Origin: Streptomyces aurantiogriseus
GTDB lineage: Bacteria; Actinomycetota; Actinomycetes; Streptomycetales; Streptomycetaceae
Assembly (NCBI RefSeq): GCF_014649375.1
Contig: NZ_BMSX01000031.1
Location: 44,171 to 108,170, forward strand
Length of the DNA: 64,000 nucleotides
Reading direction: 5' to 3'
In this document: in pieces, positions 43,150 through 51,400 of the stretch
Numbering within the stretch: the first letter of the stretch is position 1
Layout of the letters: each line of letters opens with the position of its first letter
The notes under the pieces: model-generated
Told to the model about the DNA's origin: nothing
The model's database searches: none
What the model saw: only the letters and a program-made list of their open reading frames with translations
Translations under genes and position numbers: made by a program

Positions 43150-44645
43150 CGTGCTTCCTTCCCTTCCGCCGTCGTACGGCTTTCGTCTCGCCTGGTCGTT
43201 CTCGTACGGCGCCACCAGGCACGCATCGATTCCCGGGCCGGCGCGGGCGCGTCCCGGGTGGCGGACCAGCGGGCGAGGGGACCTGGCAGGAAGCCGATCC
43301 GGCCGTCGCGGGCCACCAGGCGGGCCCCGAGGGCTGCGATTCTCTGGGCGGTTGCCAGGCGTTTCGGGGAGGACAGCACCGCCGCCGCGGCCTTCATGGC
43401 CAGCGCCTCGGTGGTGGGCAGCAGCCGGTCCCGGCGCCCCGCCTCCACGGCCTCGGCGCGCAGATGTGCCAGCACCTCGGGGATGTTGATCTTCACAGGG
43501 CAGGCGTCGTAGCAGGCTCCGCACAGGGTCGAGGCGAAGGGCAGCGAGGCCGCGTTCTCGACGCCGACGAGCTGCGGGGTGAGGACGGCGCCGATCGGGC
43601 CGGGGTACACGGAGCCGTAGGCGTGGCCGCCGGTGCGCTCGTAGACCGGGCAGACGTTCAGGCAGGCCGAGCAGCGGATGCAGTTCAGCGCCTGGCGTCC
43701 CACTTCGTCGGCGAGGGTGGCGGTGCGGCCGTTGTCGAGGAGAACCAGGTGGAAGTCCTGGGGGCCGTCTCCCTCGGTGACGCCGGTCCACAGGGAGGTG
43801 TACGGGTTCATGCGCTCGCCCGTGGACGAGCGGGGCAGGAGCTGGAGGAAGACGTCCAGGTCGGCGAAGGAGGGCAGGACCTTCTCGATGCCCATGACGG
43901 TGATCAGTGTCTCCGGCAGGGTCAGGCACATCCGCCCGTTACCTTCCGACTCCACGACCACCACCGTGCCGGTGTCGGCGGCGGCGAAGTTGGCACCGGA
44001 GACGGCCACCTTGGCCCGCAGGAACTTCTCCCGTAGATGGAGCCGGGCCGCTTCGGCCAGGTCGCGCGGGTCGTCGGTGAGTCCCTCGGGGGCCGGTCTG
44101 CCCCACTGCCCCATCTGCCGGCGGAAGATCTCCCGGATCTCGGAGCGGCCCCGGTGGATGGCCGGCACGAGGATGTGCGAGGGGCGGTCGCCGCCCAACT
44201 GCACGATGAGCTCGGCGAGATCGGTCTCATACGCGCGGATGCCGGCCTCGGCGAGCGCCTCGTTGAGGCCGATCTCCTGGGTCGCCATCGACTTGACCTT
44301 GACGACCTCCCCTTCGCCGGTCGCCTCCACCAGGCCGGTGACGATGCGGTTGGCCTCGGCGGCGTCCGCCGCCCAGTGCACGGTGCCTCCCGCGGCGGTC
44401 ACCGCCTTCTCCAGCCGCAGGAGATGGTGGTCGAGGTGGCGCAGGGTGTGGCGCTTGATCGCGGCGGCCGTCTCCCGCAGTTCCTCCCAGTCCTCCAGCT
44501 CGGCGGCGACCGCCAGCCGCTTGTCGCGGATGGTGCCGGTCGCCCGGCGCAGGTTCGCCCGCAACCGGGTGTCGGCGAGTGCGCCTCGCGCCGCCTCGGG
44601 GAAGGCCGGTGTGCCCAGCCATACGACGTTGTCGGCGCCGCTCAC
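43146..44645 (-). CDS. lutB: Iron-sulfur L-lactate oxidation subunit LutB
   Basis: 499 residues from ATG 44645 (overlapping the lutA stop). The N-terminal LUD domain includes VKVKSMATQEIGLNEAL, VAVSGANFAAADTGTVVVVE and GNGRMCLTLP. The C-terminal ferredoxin part has CIRCSACLNVCPVY and CGACYDACPVKINIPEVL, two [4Fe-4S] cluster motifs. The basic C-terminal 60 residues are less conserved. With LutA and LutC it oxidises L-lactate to pyruvate independently of flavin lactate dehydrogenases. Confidence 0.94.
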   Translation of the reverse strand: MSGADNVVWLGTPAFPEAARGALADTRLRANLRRATGTIRDKRLAVAAELEDWEELRETAAAIKRHTLRHLDHHLLRLEKAVTAAGGTVHWAADAAEANRIVTGLVEATGEGEVVKVKSMATQEIGLNEALAEAGIRAYETDLAELIVQLGGDRPSHILVPAIHRGRSEIREIFRRQMGQWGRPAPEGLTDDPRDLAEAARLHLREKFLRAKVAVSGANFAAADTGTVVVVESEGNGRMCLTLPETLITVMGIEKVLPSFADLDVFLQLLPRSSTGERMNPYTSLWTGVTEGDGPQDFHLVLLDNGRTATLADEVGRQALNCIRCSACLNVCPVYERTGGHAYGSVYPGPIGAVLTPQLVGVENAASLPFASTLCGACYDACPVKINIPEVLAHLRAEAVEAGRRDRLLPTTEALAMKAAAAVLSSPKRLATAQRIAALGARLVARDGRIGFLPGPLARWSATRDAPAPARESMRAWWRRTRTTRRDESRTTAEGKEAR

Positions 44646-45382
44646 TGTGCGTCCCCTTCCGTGGAGGCCAGGATCTCGGCCAGGTGCAGCGTCCCGACGC
44701 CGGTACGGAGCCGGGACAGGCCGCCGCCGATGTGCGTGAGACAGGAGTTGTCGCCAGCGGTCAGGAACTCGGAGCCGGTGTCCAGGACATGGCGCACCTT
44801 GTCGGCCAGCATGGCGTTGGAGACGTCGGCGTTCTTCAGCGCGAAGGTGCCGCCGAAGCCGCAGCAGGACTCGGCGGCGGGCAGTTCGACGAGGTCGATG
44901 CCCCGCACCGCGCGCAGCAGCCTGAGCGGCCGGTCGCCGACGCGCAGCATGCGCAGTGAGTGGCAGGTGGGGTGGTAGGTGACCCGGTGCGGGAAGTACG
45001 CGCCGACGTCGGTGACGCCGAGGACGTCGACGAGCAGTTCCGACAGTTCGTACACCATCGGCACCACTTGCTCGACCGCCTCGGTGAGGCCGTCGTCCCC
45101 GTACCGGGCGGCCACGGCACGGTGGTGGTCGCGCACCATGCCGGCGCAGGAGCCGGAGGGGGTGACCACGGCGTCGTAGCCCGCGAAGACCTCGGTGAAA
45201 CGGCGCACCATGGGCAGGGCCTCGCGGCGGTAGCCGGTGTTGAAGTGCATCTGGCCGCAGCAGGTCTGGCCCTGCGGGAACTCCACGGTGTGGCCGAGCC
45301 GTTCCAGCAGTTCGGTCACCGCGCGGCCGGTGCTCGGGAACATGGTGTCGTTGAAGCAGGTGATGAAAAGAGCTATGCGCAT
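44642..45382 (-). CDS. lutA: Lactate utilisation protein A (CCG-domain iron-sulfur protein)
   Basis: 246 residues from ATG 45382. Two cysteine-rich CCG domains: QTCCGQMHFNTGYRREA with SGSCAGMVRDH in the first half, and YHPTCHSLRMLRVGDRP with ESCCGFGGTFALKNADVS in the second. These resemble heterodisulfide reductase and glycolate oxidase GlcF subunits and place electrons from lactate. The start overlaps the fuconolactonase gene by 10 bases, tying lactate oxidation to fucose breakdown in one transcript. Confidence 0.94.
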   Translation of the reverse strand: MRIALFITCFNDTMFPSTGRAVTELLERLGHTVEFPQGQTCCGQMHFNTGYRREALPMVRRFTEVFAGYDAVVTPSGSCAGMVRDHHRAVAARYGDDGLTEAVEQVVPMVYELSELLVDVLGVTDVGAYFPHRVTYHPTCHSLRMLRVGDRPLRLLRAVRGIDLVELPAAESCCGFGGTFALKNADVSNAMLADKVRHVLDTGSEFLTAGDNSCLTHIGGGLSRLRTGVGTLHLAEILASTEGDAQ

Positions 45383-46278
45383 GGCGTTTCCTGAAGGCCC
45401 GGGGAACCGGTGACGGTCAGGCCGTAGGTCCGCGCGGCGGTGCCGGCGAAGACCGAGTGGCGTTCGAGGGGGTCGAGCCGCGCCGTCAACTTGCGGGCAA
45501 CGGCGAGGACGTCGGCGTAGGTGGCTGCGAGCCGGCAGACGGGCCAGTCGGAGCCGAACATCAGCCGCTCGGGGCCGAACGCGTCCAGGACGGTGTCGGC
45601 GTACGGCTTGAGGTCCTCAATGGTCCACGAGTCCCAGTGGGCTTCAGTGACCATGCCGGAGAGTTTGCACACGGTGTTGGGAAGGGCGGCGAACCATCGG
45701 ACTTCCTCGGCCCAGGGTTCCAGGGCGCCGGACGCGATGGGCGGCTTGCCGAGGTGGTCGAGGACGAATGTGAGTTCCGGCAGGCGCGCGGCGGCTTCGG
45801 CCGCGGCCTTGAGTTGGTGGGGCCTCACCACGAGGTCGTAGACGAGTCCCGCTTCGGCGACCGCGGTCAGACCGCGCAGCACGTCGGGGCGCACGAGCCA
45901 GCGGGGGTCCGGTTCTCCCTGTACCTGGTGGCGGATGCCGACCAGGTACTCGCCTCCGAGGCCCGCGTGCAACCACGCGAGGTTGGCGGCGACATCGGGT
46001 GCGGTCAGGTCGGTCCAGCCGACGACACCGGCGACCAGGTCGCTGCACGCGGCCAGTTCCAGGAATTCCGGTGTCTCCTCCGGCACGGTGACCGTCTGCA
46101 CCAGCACGGTGGTGGTGACGCCGGCGGCGCGGGCCTCCGGCTCCAGGTCGGTGAGGGAGAAGTCGCGGCGCAGCGAGGCGAGTTCGGGGCCGCTGATCCA
46201 GTCCTGGTCGCGTACGGAGAGGTCCCACACATGGTGGTGGGCGTCGACGATGCCCGGTTCGGAGTGGGGTGAGGTCAC
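45373..46278 (-). CDS. L-fuconolactonase (amidohydrolase family 2)
   Basis: 301 residues from GTG 46278, overlapping the mutarotase stop (GTGA). Metal-dependent TIM barrel: IVDAHHHVWDLSVRDQDW (HxH), VGIRHQVQGEPDPRWL, FVLDHLGKPPI and RLMFGSDWPVC (late Asp). These are the motifs of the COG3618 lactonases that open L-fucono- and L-rhamnono-lactones. In this operon it would hydrolyse L-fucono-1,5-lactone (or the 1,4 form) to L-fuconate, following the dehydrogenase step. Confidence 0.9.
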   Translation of the reverse strand: MTSPHSEPGIVDAHHHVWDLSVRDQDWISGPELASLRRDFSLTDLEPEARAAGVTTTVLVQTVTVPEETPEFLELAACSDLVAGVVGWTDLTAPDVAANLAWLHAGLGGEYLVGIRHQVQGEPDPRWLVRPDVLRGLTAVAEAGLVYDLVVRPHQLKAAAEAAARLPELTFVLDHLGKPPIASGALEPWAEEVRWFAALPNTVCKLSGMVTEAHWDSWTIEDLKPYADTVLDAFGPERLMFGSDWPVCRLAATYADVLAVARKLTARLDPLERHSVFAGTAARTYGLTVTGSPGLQETPCA

Positions 46279-46586
46279 AGCTGCCACACCACCGGCAGCG
46301 AGGCGTCCGCGCCCTCCGCCGAGTAGTCGTGGACGACGTCCAGCAGCTCGGCCATCCGCGCCTGCCAGGCGATGTTGACCGGCAGCTTCTCCAGTTCGGC
46401 GATCATCGCCGCGTAGTTTTCGACTTCCAGCAGGTGGAACAGGTCCGTGCCGCTGCGCCAGATCGTCCACTCGCTCACGCCCGCGGCACGGATGGCGGCT
46501 GTCAGCGCCTCGGGGACCTCACGGTGGGCTGCCTCGTACTCCTCGACGCGGTCGGCACGGACCTTGGTGTGCAGGGCGATCCTCAT
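46275..46586 (-). CDS. L-fucose/L-rhamnose mutarotase
   Basis: 103 residues from ATG 46586. ALHTKVRADRVEEYEAAHR at the N-terminus, SEWTIWRSGTDLFHLLEVEN in the middle and the final DASLPVVWQL match the RhaM/FucU-like ferredoxin-fold mutarotases, with the conserved His, Tyr and Trp residues. They interconvert sugar anomers so that the dehydrogenase receives the right form. Context points to L-fucose rather than rhamnose. Both ends overlap neighbours. Confidence 0.85.
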   Translation of the reverse strand: MRIALHTKVRADRVEEYEAAHREVPEALTAAIRAAGVSEWTIWRSGTDLFHLLEVENYAAMIAELEKLPVNIAWQARMAELLDVVHDYSAEGADASLPVVWQL

Positions 46587-47593
46587 TGTGATTCCTTCAG
46601 CGGCGTGGCCACGGGGACCGGGGTGCCTGGGGCCAGCAGCCCTTCGGCGTGCAGCTCGTCCCACAGTGCGTCCGGGATCGGACGCCGCAGCTGCTCGATG
46701 GTGTCGCGGACCTCGTCGGGGGAGCGGGCGCCGGTCAGGACGCTCGCGACCGCGGGATGGCCGAAGGGGAAGCGCAGGGCGGCGGCGCGCAGCGGCACGC
46801 CGTGGCGTTCGGTGACCTCCCGCAGGCGCAGGGCGCGGTCGAGCACGGGCTGCGGTGCAGGGGCGTAGTCGTATGTGGCGCCGGGCCTCGGGGCGATGAG
46901 CAACCCCGAGTTGAAGACGCCGCCGATGACGACGCTTCGGCCACGGGCGGCGGCCTCCGGCAGCAGTTCGGCGAGCCCTTCCTGCTCCAGGAGGGTGTAG
47001 CGGCCGGCCAGCAGCACGATGTCGATGTCGGTCTCGCGCAGGAAGCGGGTGGGCAGCGCGGACTGGTTCATGCCGATGCCGATCGCACCGACCACACCTT
47101 CGGCCCGCAGCCGCTCCAGCGCCGGGTACGCCTCGCGCAGCGCCTGCTCGGCGTGATCGTCCGGGTCGTGCAGCAGGGCAACGTCGACACGGTCGACGCC
47201 GAGGCGGTCCAGACTCGCCTCCAGCGAGCGCAACACCCCGTCGGCGCTGAAGTCCCAGACGCGACGGTGGGTCGCGGAGACGGCGAAGCCGTTCGCGAGA
47301 TCGTCGCCGCAGCCGCCCTCCGGGTCGGGTACGAGAAGTCGGCCCACCTTGGTGGACACGGTGTAGGTGTCCCGGGGGCGGTCGCGCAGTGCCGCGCCGA
47401 GGCGCCGTTCCGACAGGCCGAGCCCGTAGTGGGGTGCGGTGTCGAAGGTGCGGATGCCGGCGTCCCAGGCCGCCTCCACGGTAGCGAAGGCGGCCTCGTC
47501 GGTGACGGGCTGGTAGAGGTTGCCGAGGGCCGCGCAGCCGAGCGCGAGTTGCGTGACCCCGACCGCGCTGCCGCCCAGCGTGGTGGTCCTCAC
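46583..47593 (-). CDS. Aldo/keto reductase, probable L-fucose dehydrogenase
   Basis: 336 residues from GTG 47593, overlapping the SDR stop (GTGA). AKR barrel with the catalytic set: Asp and Tyr in TFDTAPHYGLGLSERRLG, Lys in VSTKVGRLL and His in VALLHDPDD; cofactor site near the C-terminus (VASVLTGARSPDEV). Related AKRs of the L-fucose route oxidise L-fucose (and D-arabinose or L-galactose) to the lactone with NAD(P)+. No other candidate for this step is in the operon, which supports the assignment. Confidence 0.85.
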   Translation of the reverse strand: MRTTTLGGSAVGVTQLALGCAALGNLYQPVTDEAAFATVEAAWDAGIRTFDTAPHYGLGLSERRLGAALRDRPRDTYTVSTKVGRLLVPDPEGGCGDDLANGFAVSATHRRVWDFSADGVLRSLEASLDRLGVDRVDVALLHDPDDHAEQALREAYPALERLRAEGVVGAIGIGMNQSALPTRFLRETDIDIVLLAGRYTLLEQEGLAELLPEAAARGRSVVIGGVFNSGLLIAPRPGATYDYAPAPQPVLDRALRLREVTERHGVPLRAAALRFPFGHPAVASVLTGARSPDEVRDTIEQLRRPIPDALWDELHAEGLLAPGTPVPVATPLKESQ

Positions 47594-48348
47594 GACTGGG
47601 CCGCCGGGCGCAGTCGCAGCCCCTGCATGCCGCCGTCCACCGCGAGTGCGGTTCCGGTGACGCTGGCCGCTGCGGGGCTCGCGAGGTAGACGATGGCGGC
47701 TGCCACCTCGTCGGCGGTGACCAGACGGCCCATGGGCTGGCGGGCGTTGAGCGCGGCACGCTCCGCCTCCGGGTCGTCGGCGGCGTCCAGCAGCCGGCCC
47801 ACCCAGGGCGTGTCGGCGGTGCCGGGATTGACACAGTTGACGCGGATGCCCTCGCGGACGTGGTCGGCGGCCATGGCCAGGGTGAGGGACAGCACGGCGC
47901 CCTTGCTGGCGGAGTACAGGGCGCGCTGTGGGAGTCCGGCGGTGGCCGCGATGGAACAGGTGTTGACGACGGCCGCGTGTGCGGACCTGCGCAGATGGGG
48001 GAGGGCGGCCCGGGTGGTGCGGACCATGCCGAGGACGTTGACGTCCAGGACGCGGTGCCACTGCTCGTCGGGGTTGTCCTCGACGGTACCGATGGCGCCG
48101 ATGCCGGCGTTGTTGACGAGGATGTCGATGCCGCCCAGCGCGGTTGCCGCGGCCTCCACAGCGGCGCGTACCGAGGCGTCGTCGCTCACATCGGCCTTGA
48201 GTCCGAGCAACGGCCTTGGCACACCGGCGGGTTCGATGTCGAGTACGACCACCGCCGCGCCCTGCGCGGTCAGCGCGCGGGCCGTGGCGAGCCCGATCCC
48301 GGCAGCGCCTCCGGTGACGACGGCTCTGAGACCTGACAGATCGGTCAT
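47590..48348 (-). CDS. SDR, probable 2-keto-3-deoxy-L-fuconate dehydrogenase
   Basis: 252 residues from ATG 48348. Classical SDR: TGGAAGIG (residues 13-20), VLDIEP for NAD preference, NNAGIGAIG, catalytic Ser in NTCSIAATAG, YSASKGA (YxxxK), and PGTADTPWV. In the non-phosphorylating fucose route it oxidises 2-keto-3-deoxy-L-fuconate at C4 to the 2,4-diketo acid. Placement between the dehydratase and the hydrolase genes supports that specific role. Confidence 0.87.
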   Translation of the reverse strand: MTDLSGLRAVVTGGAAGIGLATARALTAQGAAVVVLDIEPAGVPRPLLGLKADVSDDASVRAAVEAAATALGGIDILVNNAGIGAIGTVEDNPDEQWHRVLDVNVLGMVRTTRAALPHLRRSAHAAVVNTCSIAATAGLPQRALYSASKGAVLSLTLAMAADHVREGIRVNCVNPGTADTPWVGRLLDAADDPEAERAALNARQPMGRLVTADEVAAAIVYLASPAAASVTGTALAVDGGMQGLRLRPAAQS

Positions 48349-49697
48349 GCCGCATCCTCCTGTCCGGCGCGGTCGGCCACCCAGAACGTCCCGTCCGGGT
48401 AGCAGTATTCGGCGATGGACTCCTCCCGCATGGTGGCGGAGAAGCCGGGGGCGAGCGGCGCGGTGTAGTGGCCGTCGCGCATCACCACGGGCTCGGTGAA
48501 GTGCTGATGGAGGTGGTCGACGTACTCGATGACGCGGTTCTCGGTGGTGCCGGACAGCGCCAGGTAGTCGAACATCGACAGGTGCTGCACCAGCTCGCAC
48601 AGCCCCACCCCGCCGGCATGCGGGCACACCGGCACCCCGAACTTGGCGGCGAGCAGCAGGATGGCGAGGTTTTCGTTGACTCCGCCGACGCGGGCGGCGT
48701 CGATCTGGAGGATGTCGAGGGCGCCGGCCTGCAGAAGCTGTTTGAAGACGATGCGGTTCTGCACGTGCTCGCCGGTGGCGACCTTCACGGGCGCCACCGC
48801 CTGGCGTACGGTCGCGTGGCCGAGGACGTCGTCGGGGCTGGTGGGCTCCTCGATCCAGTACGCGTCGAACTGGGCGAGGGCGTTGGTCCACTCGATCGCC
48901 TCGTCCACGTTCCAGCGCTGGTTGGCGTCGATGGCGATGCGGATGCCGTCGCCGACGGCGGCGCGGGCGGTGCGCATCCGCCGGATGTCGTCGTCGAGGT
49001 CGGCGCCGACCTTGAGCTTGATCTGGGTGAAGCCGTCGGCGACGGCCTGCTTGGCCAGCCGGGTGAGCTTGTCGTCGGAGTAGCCGAGCCAGCCGGGAGA
49101 GGTGGTGTACCCGGGGTAGCCGCGCTCCAGCAGGATCGCCTCCCGTTCCGCGAGCCTCGTGCGGCCCTCGCGCAGAAGGGTGAGGGCCTCCTCGGGAGTG
49201 AGGGCGTCGGCGATGTAGCGGAAGTCGACCTGGGAGACCAGCCATTCGGGTTCTGCGTGGGCGAGCAGTTGCCACAGCGGCTTGCCCTCCCGCTTGGCGG
49301 CGAGGTCCCACACGGCGTTGACGACGGCGCCGATCGCCATGTGCATCACGCCTTTCTCGGGGCCGAGCCAGCGCAGTTGGCTGTCCCCGATCAGGTCGCG
49401 GCTGAGCGAGCCCGGGTCGGCGCACAGCTCCGCCACGTCACGCCCCACCACGTGGGGCCGCAGTGCGTCGATCGCGGCGACCTGGACGTCGTTGCCGCGT
49501 CCGATGGTGAAGGTGAAGCCGTGGCCTTCGAGCCCGTCACCTGCGTCGGTGCGCAGCACCAGATAGGCGGCGGAGTAGTCGGGGTCCGGGTTCATCGCGT
49601 CCGAGCCGTCCAGTTCCCGTGAGGTCGGGAAGCGGACGTCGTAGGTGTCGACCGCGGTGATCCGGGCGGAGATTGCAGTCAAGGGGGTGCCTTTCAC
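48345..49697 (-). CDS. L-fuconate dehydratase (enolase superfamily)
   Basis: 450 residues from GTG 49697 (overlapping the hydrolase stop, GTGA); TTG 49682 is an alternative. Mandelate-racemase-type enolase fold: TQIKLKVGADLDDD (KxK base), IAIDANQRWNVDEAI and YWIEEPTSPDD (Asp and Glu metal ligands), VATGEHVQNRIVFKQLL, and CPHAGGVGLCELVQHLSMFD with the catalytic His. The N-terminal VRFPTSRELDGSDAMNPDPD is typical of FucD. It dehydrates L-fuconate to 2-keto-3-deoxy-L-fuconate. Confidence 0.95.
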   Translation of the reverse strand: MKGTPLTAISARITAVDTYDVRFPTSRELDGSDAMNPDPDYSAAYLVLRTDAGDGLEGHGFTFTIGRGNDVQVAAIDALRPHVVGRDVAELCADPGSLSRDLIGDSQLRWLGPEKGVMHMAIGAVVNAVWDLAAKREGKPLWQLLAHAEPEWLVSQVDFRYIADALTPEEALTLLREGRTRLAEREAILLERGYPGYTTSPGWLGYSDDKLTRLAKQAVADGFTQIKLKVGADLDDDIRRMRTARAAVGDGIRIAIDANQRWNVDEAIEWTNALAQFDAYWIEEPTSPDDVLGHATVRQAVAPVKVATGEHVQNRIVFKQLLQAGALDILQIDAARVGGVNENLAILLLAAKFGVPVCPHAGGVGLCELVQHLSMFDYLALSGTTENRVIEYVDHLHQHFTEPVVMRDGHYTAPLAPGFSATMREESIAEYCYPDGTFWVADRAGQEDAA

Positions 49698-50545
49698 GCT
49701 TGGCCGAAGGTCTGGCGCTGGCTGCCGAATCCGTCCACGGACAGCTCGACGGTGTCACCGGCACGCAGGAAGGGGGTGCCGGGCAGGCCGAGGGCCACGC
49801 CCGCGGGCGTACCGGTGTTGATCACGTCGCCCGGCTCCAGCACCATGTACTGGCTCAGATACGACACGATGTCGTAGACCGGGAAGATCATGTCGCTGGT
49901 GTGGCCGTCCTGCCGCTTCACGCCGTTGACGCTCAGGTGCAGGCCCAGGTTCTGCGGGTCGCCGGCCTCGTCGGCGGTGACCAGCCACGGGCCGAGCGGG
50001 TTGAAGGTCTCGCAGGACTTGCCCAGGTCCCACTGCGGCGAGTACTCCAGCTGAAACTCACGCTCGGAGACGTCGTGGCTGACCGCGTAGCCGGCGATCA
50101 CGGCCCGCGCGGCGTCGGGTCCGTCGAGGTAGCGTGCCCGGCGGCCGATGACGACCGCCAGTTCGACCTCCCAGTCCGTCTTCACCGAGCCTCGGGGAAT
50201 CAGCACTTCGTCGTACGGGCCCACGACCGTGCCCGGGTCCTTCATGAACACCACCGGACGCGGCGGGATCGGCGCACCGGTCTCGGCAGCGTGGTCCTGG
50301 TAGTTCAGGCCGACGCAGACGACCTTGCCGGGACGGGCGACAGGTGCGCCGACCCGCAGACCCTCCGCGTCCAGCTCGGGCAGCCCGCCCGCCGCGACCG
50401 CCGCACGGGCCCGGTCGACACCGTCCCCGGCGAGGAAGGCGCCGTCGATGTCCGAGGCCACGGAGGACAGATCCAGCAGCCGGCCGTCGTCGGTGCGGAC
50501 AGCGGGCCGCTCATCGCCGGGCGCGCCGACTCGTAGCAGTTTCAC
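49694..50545 (-). CDS. Fumarylacetoacetate-hydrolase family, probable 2,4-diketo-3-deoxy-L-fuconate hydrolase
   Basis: 283 residues from GTG 50545 behind AGGGAG; first gene of the nine-gene operon. FAH fold: VCVGLNYQDHAAETG (His), VVFMKDPGTVVGPYDEV, DWEVELAVVIG (Glu-x-Glu metal ligands), GYAVSHDVSERE, and GDVINTGTPAGVALGL. Homologues in L-fucose and L-rhamnose clusters split 2,4-diketo-3-deoxy-L-fuconate to pyruvate and L-lactate. The presence of lutABC in the same operon fits lactate as the product. Confidence 0.9.
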   Translation of the reverse strand: MKLLRVGAPGDERPAVRTDDGRLLDLSSVASDIDGAFLAGDGVDRARAAVAAGGLPELDAEGLRVGAPVARPGKVVCVGLNYQDHAAETGAPIPPRPVVFMKDPGTVVGPYDEVLIPRGSVKTDWEVELAVVIGRRARYLDGPDAARAVIAGYAVSHDVSEREFQLEYSPQWDLGKSCETFNPLGPWLVTADEAGDPQNLGLHLSVNGVKRQDGHTSDMIFPVYDIVSYLSQYMVLEPGDVINTGTPAGVALGLPGTPFLRAGDTVELSVDGFGSQRQTFGQA

Positions 50546-50653
50546 TGGGCAACTCCCTTGCCATGGGTGGTTCGTGAGGGGGTGAACGGCCGTACGGGCC
50601 GCGCTGCCGTCGACGCCATGAGCACGACCTGCAGAGGGTTCGACGGCCCCTGC

Positions 50654-50711
50654 ACAGTCATCGGAGGAATGGCGGCATGGTGACTGTAAACGCAGAAGGA
50701 CCCGCCGACAA
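50654..50711 (-). promoter_or_regulatory. Promoter and operator of the fucose catabolic operon
   Basis: On the minus strand TTGTCG (50711-50706) and TACAGT (50688-50683) are 17 bases apart, with the start near 50676. A perfect inverted repeat ACAGTCA (50654-50660)/TGACTGT (50681-50687) covers the -10 and the start region, and the 13-bp shared word (50659-50671) lies inside it. This is the layout of a repressor-controlled promoter. The leader to GTG 50545 is about 130 bases. Confidence 0.6.
50659..50671. repeat. CATCGGAGGAATG, copy 1
   Basis: 13-bp word found again at 51163-51175 in the same divergent intergenic region. Both copies lie 5-25 bases downstream of the predicted starts. Confidence 0.7.
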
Positions 50712-51115
50712 AGGAAACCTCGGACGTATTTAGTCGTCGTTGGCGGCTACGCCCCGCCTGAATGGTTGATATATGTGGGTTTGCTCGTAATAGGAGATTG
50801 GGTTCGGCCCCTTCCTCCGATGAATTCAAGGTGCGCTCACACGGTCGTCTTTCCTGCTGAGAGGAGGGAGAGGCTGGCGGGCCTCCTGGTCTCGGGGGGT
50901 CGGACACCCCGTCGCGCGCCTCCTGCCCGGGCCGCCACTCAGTGTCCGTGGTGGCGTCGTTGCTGAATTGTGAGCTGTTGTCGCTCGGTGCCCCGAACCC
51001 CCTGGGCTCGATATAAGTCCAGTTGAGAAGCGGTTACGGCAGACGGTCCAGGGCGCCCGTGCGGGTCCGTGACGCCCCGCGGGCCGATGTCGCGCAAATC
51101 TGCGGCGGCGCACTC

Positions 51116-51145
51116 TTGTCAACGCTGGCAACGCCGTCGTAACGT
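51116..51145 (+). promoter_or_regulatory. Promoter of the fucose ABC transporter unit
   Basis: TTGTCA (51116-51121) and TAACGT (51140-51145) are 18 bases apart. The predicted start near 51152 leaves a 250-base leader to ATG 51401. TCCGA-N6-TCGGA (51154-51169) overlaps the start. Confidence 0.5.
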
Positions 51146-51162
51146 CCTCGACGTCCGAGATA

Positions 51163-51175
51163 CATCGGAGGAATG
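51163..51175. repeat. CATCGGAGGAATG, copy 2
   Basis: Second copy of the 13-bp word of 50659-50671, just after the predicted transporter transcript start. The remaining 855-base divergent region holds no gene. Confidence 0.7.
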
Positions 51176-51400
51176 ATCCGCACGCTCCGGTGAGCAATCG
51201 ATGCGCACCGTGCGGCCGTTCGGCCTCCACGTCCGTCAGGCTGCCCTTCCCTCACGCCCCCGTCTGACGTGATCCGCACCCGCCCTGTACCGGATCCGCA
51301 GTCTGCCGGGCCGGCGGCCTCGTCCTTCCCCCGCAGGCGAGTACGCCCCCTCCACCCTCGCCGGGCGGCTCCCCGCCCTGCCTGAAGAGAGAACACGGTC

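Noticed and set aside
46275..49697. L-rhamnose instead of L-fucose pathway
   Set aside because: Mutarotase and lactonase families serve both sugars, but the dehydratase carries FucD-type motifs, the nearby glycosidase is a GH29 fucosidase, and no rhamnosidase or aldolase was found. The choice is still inference.
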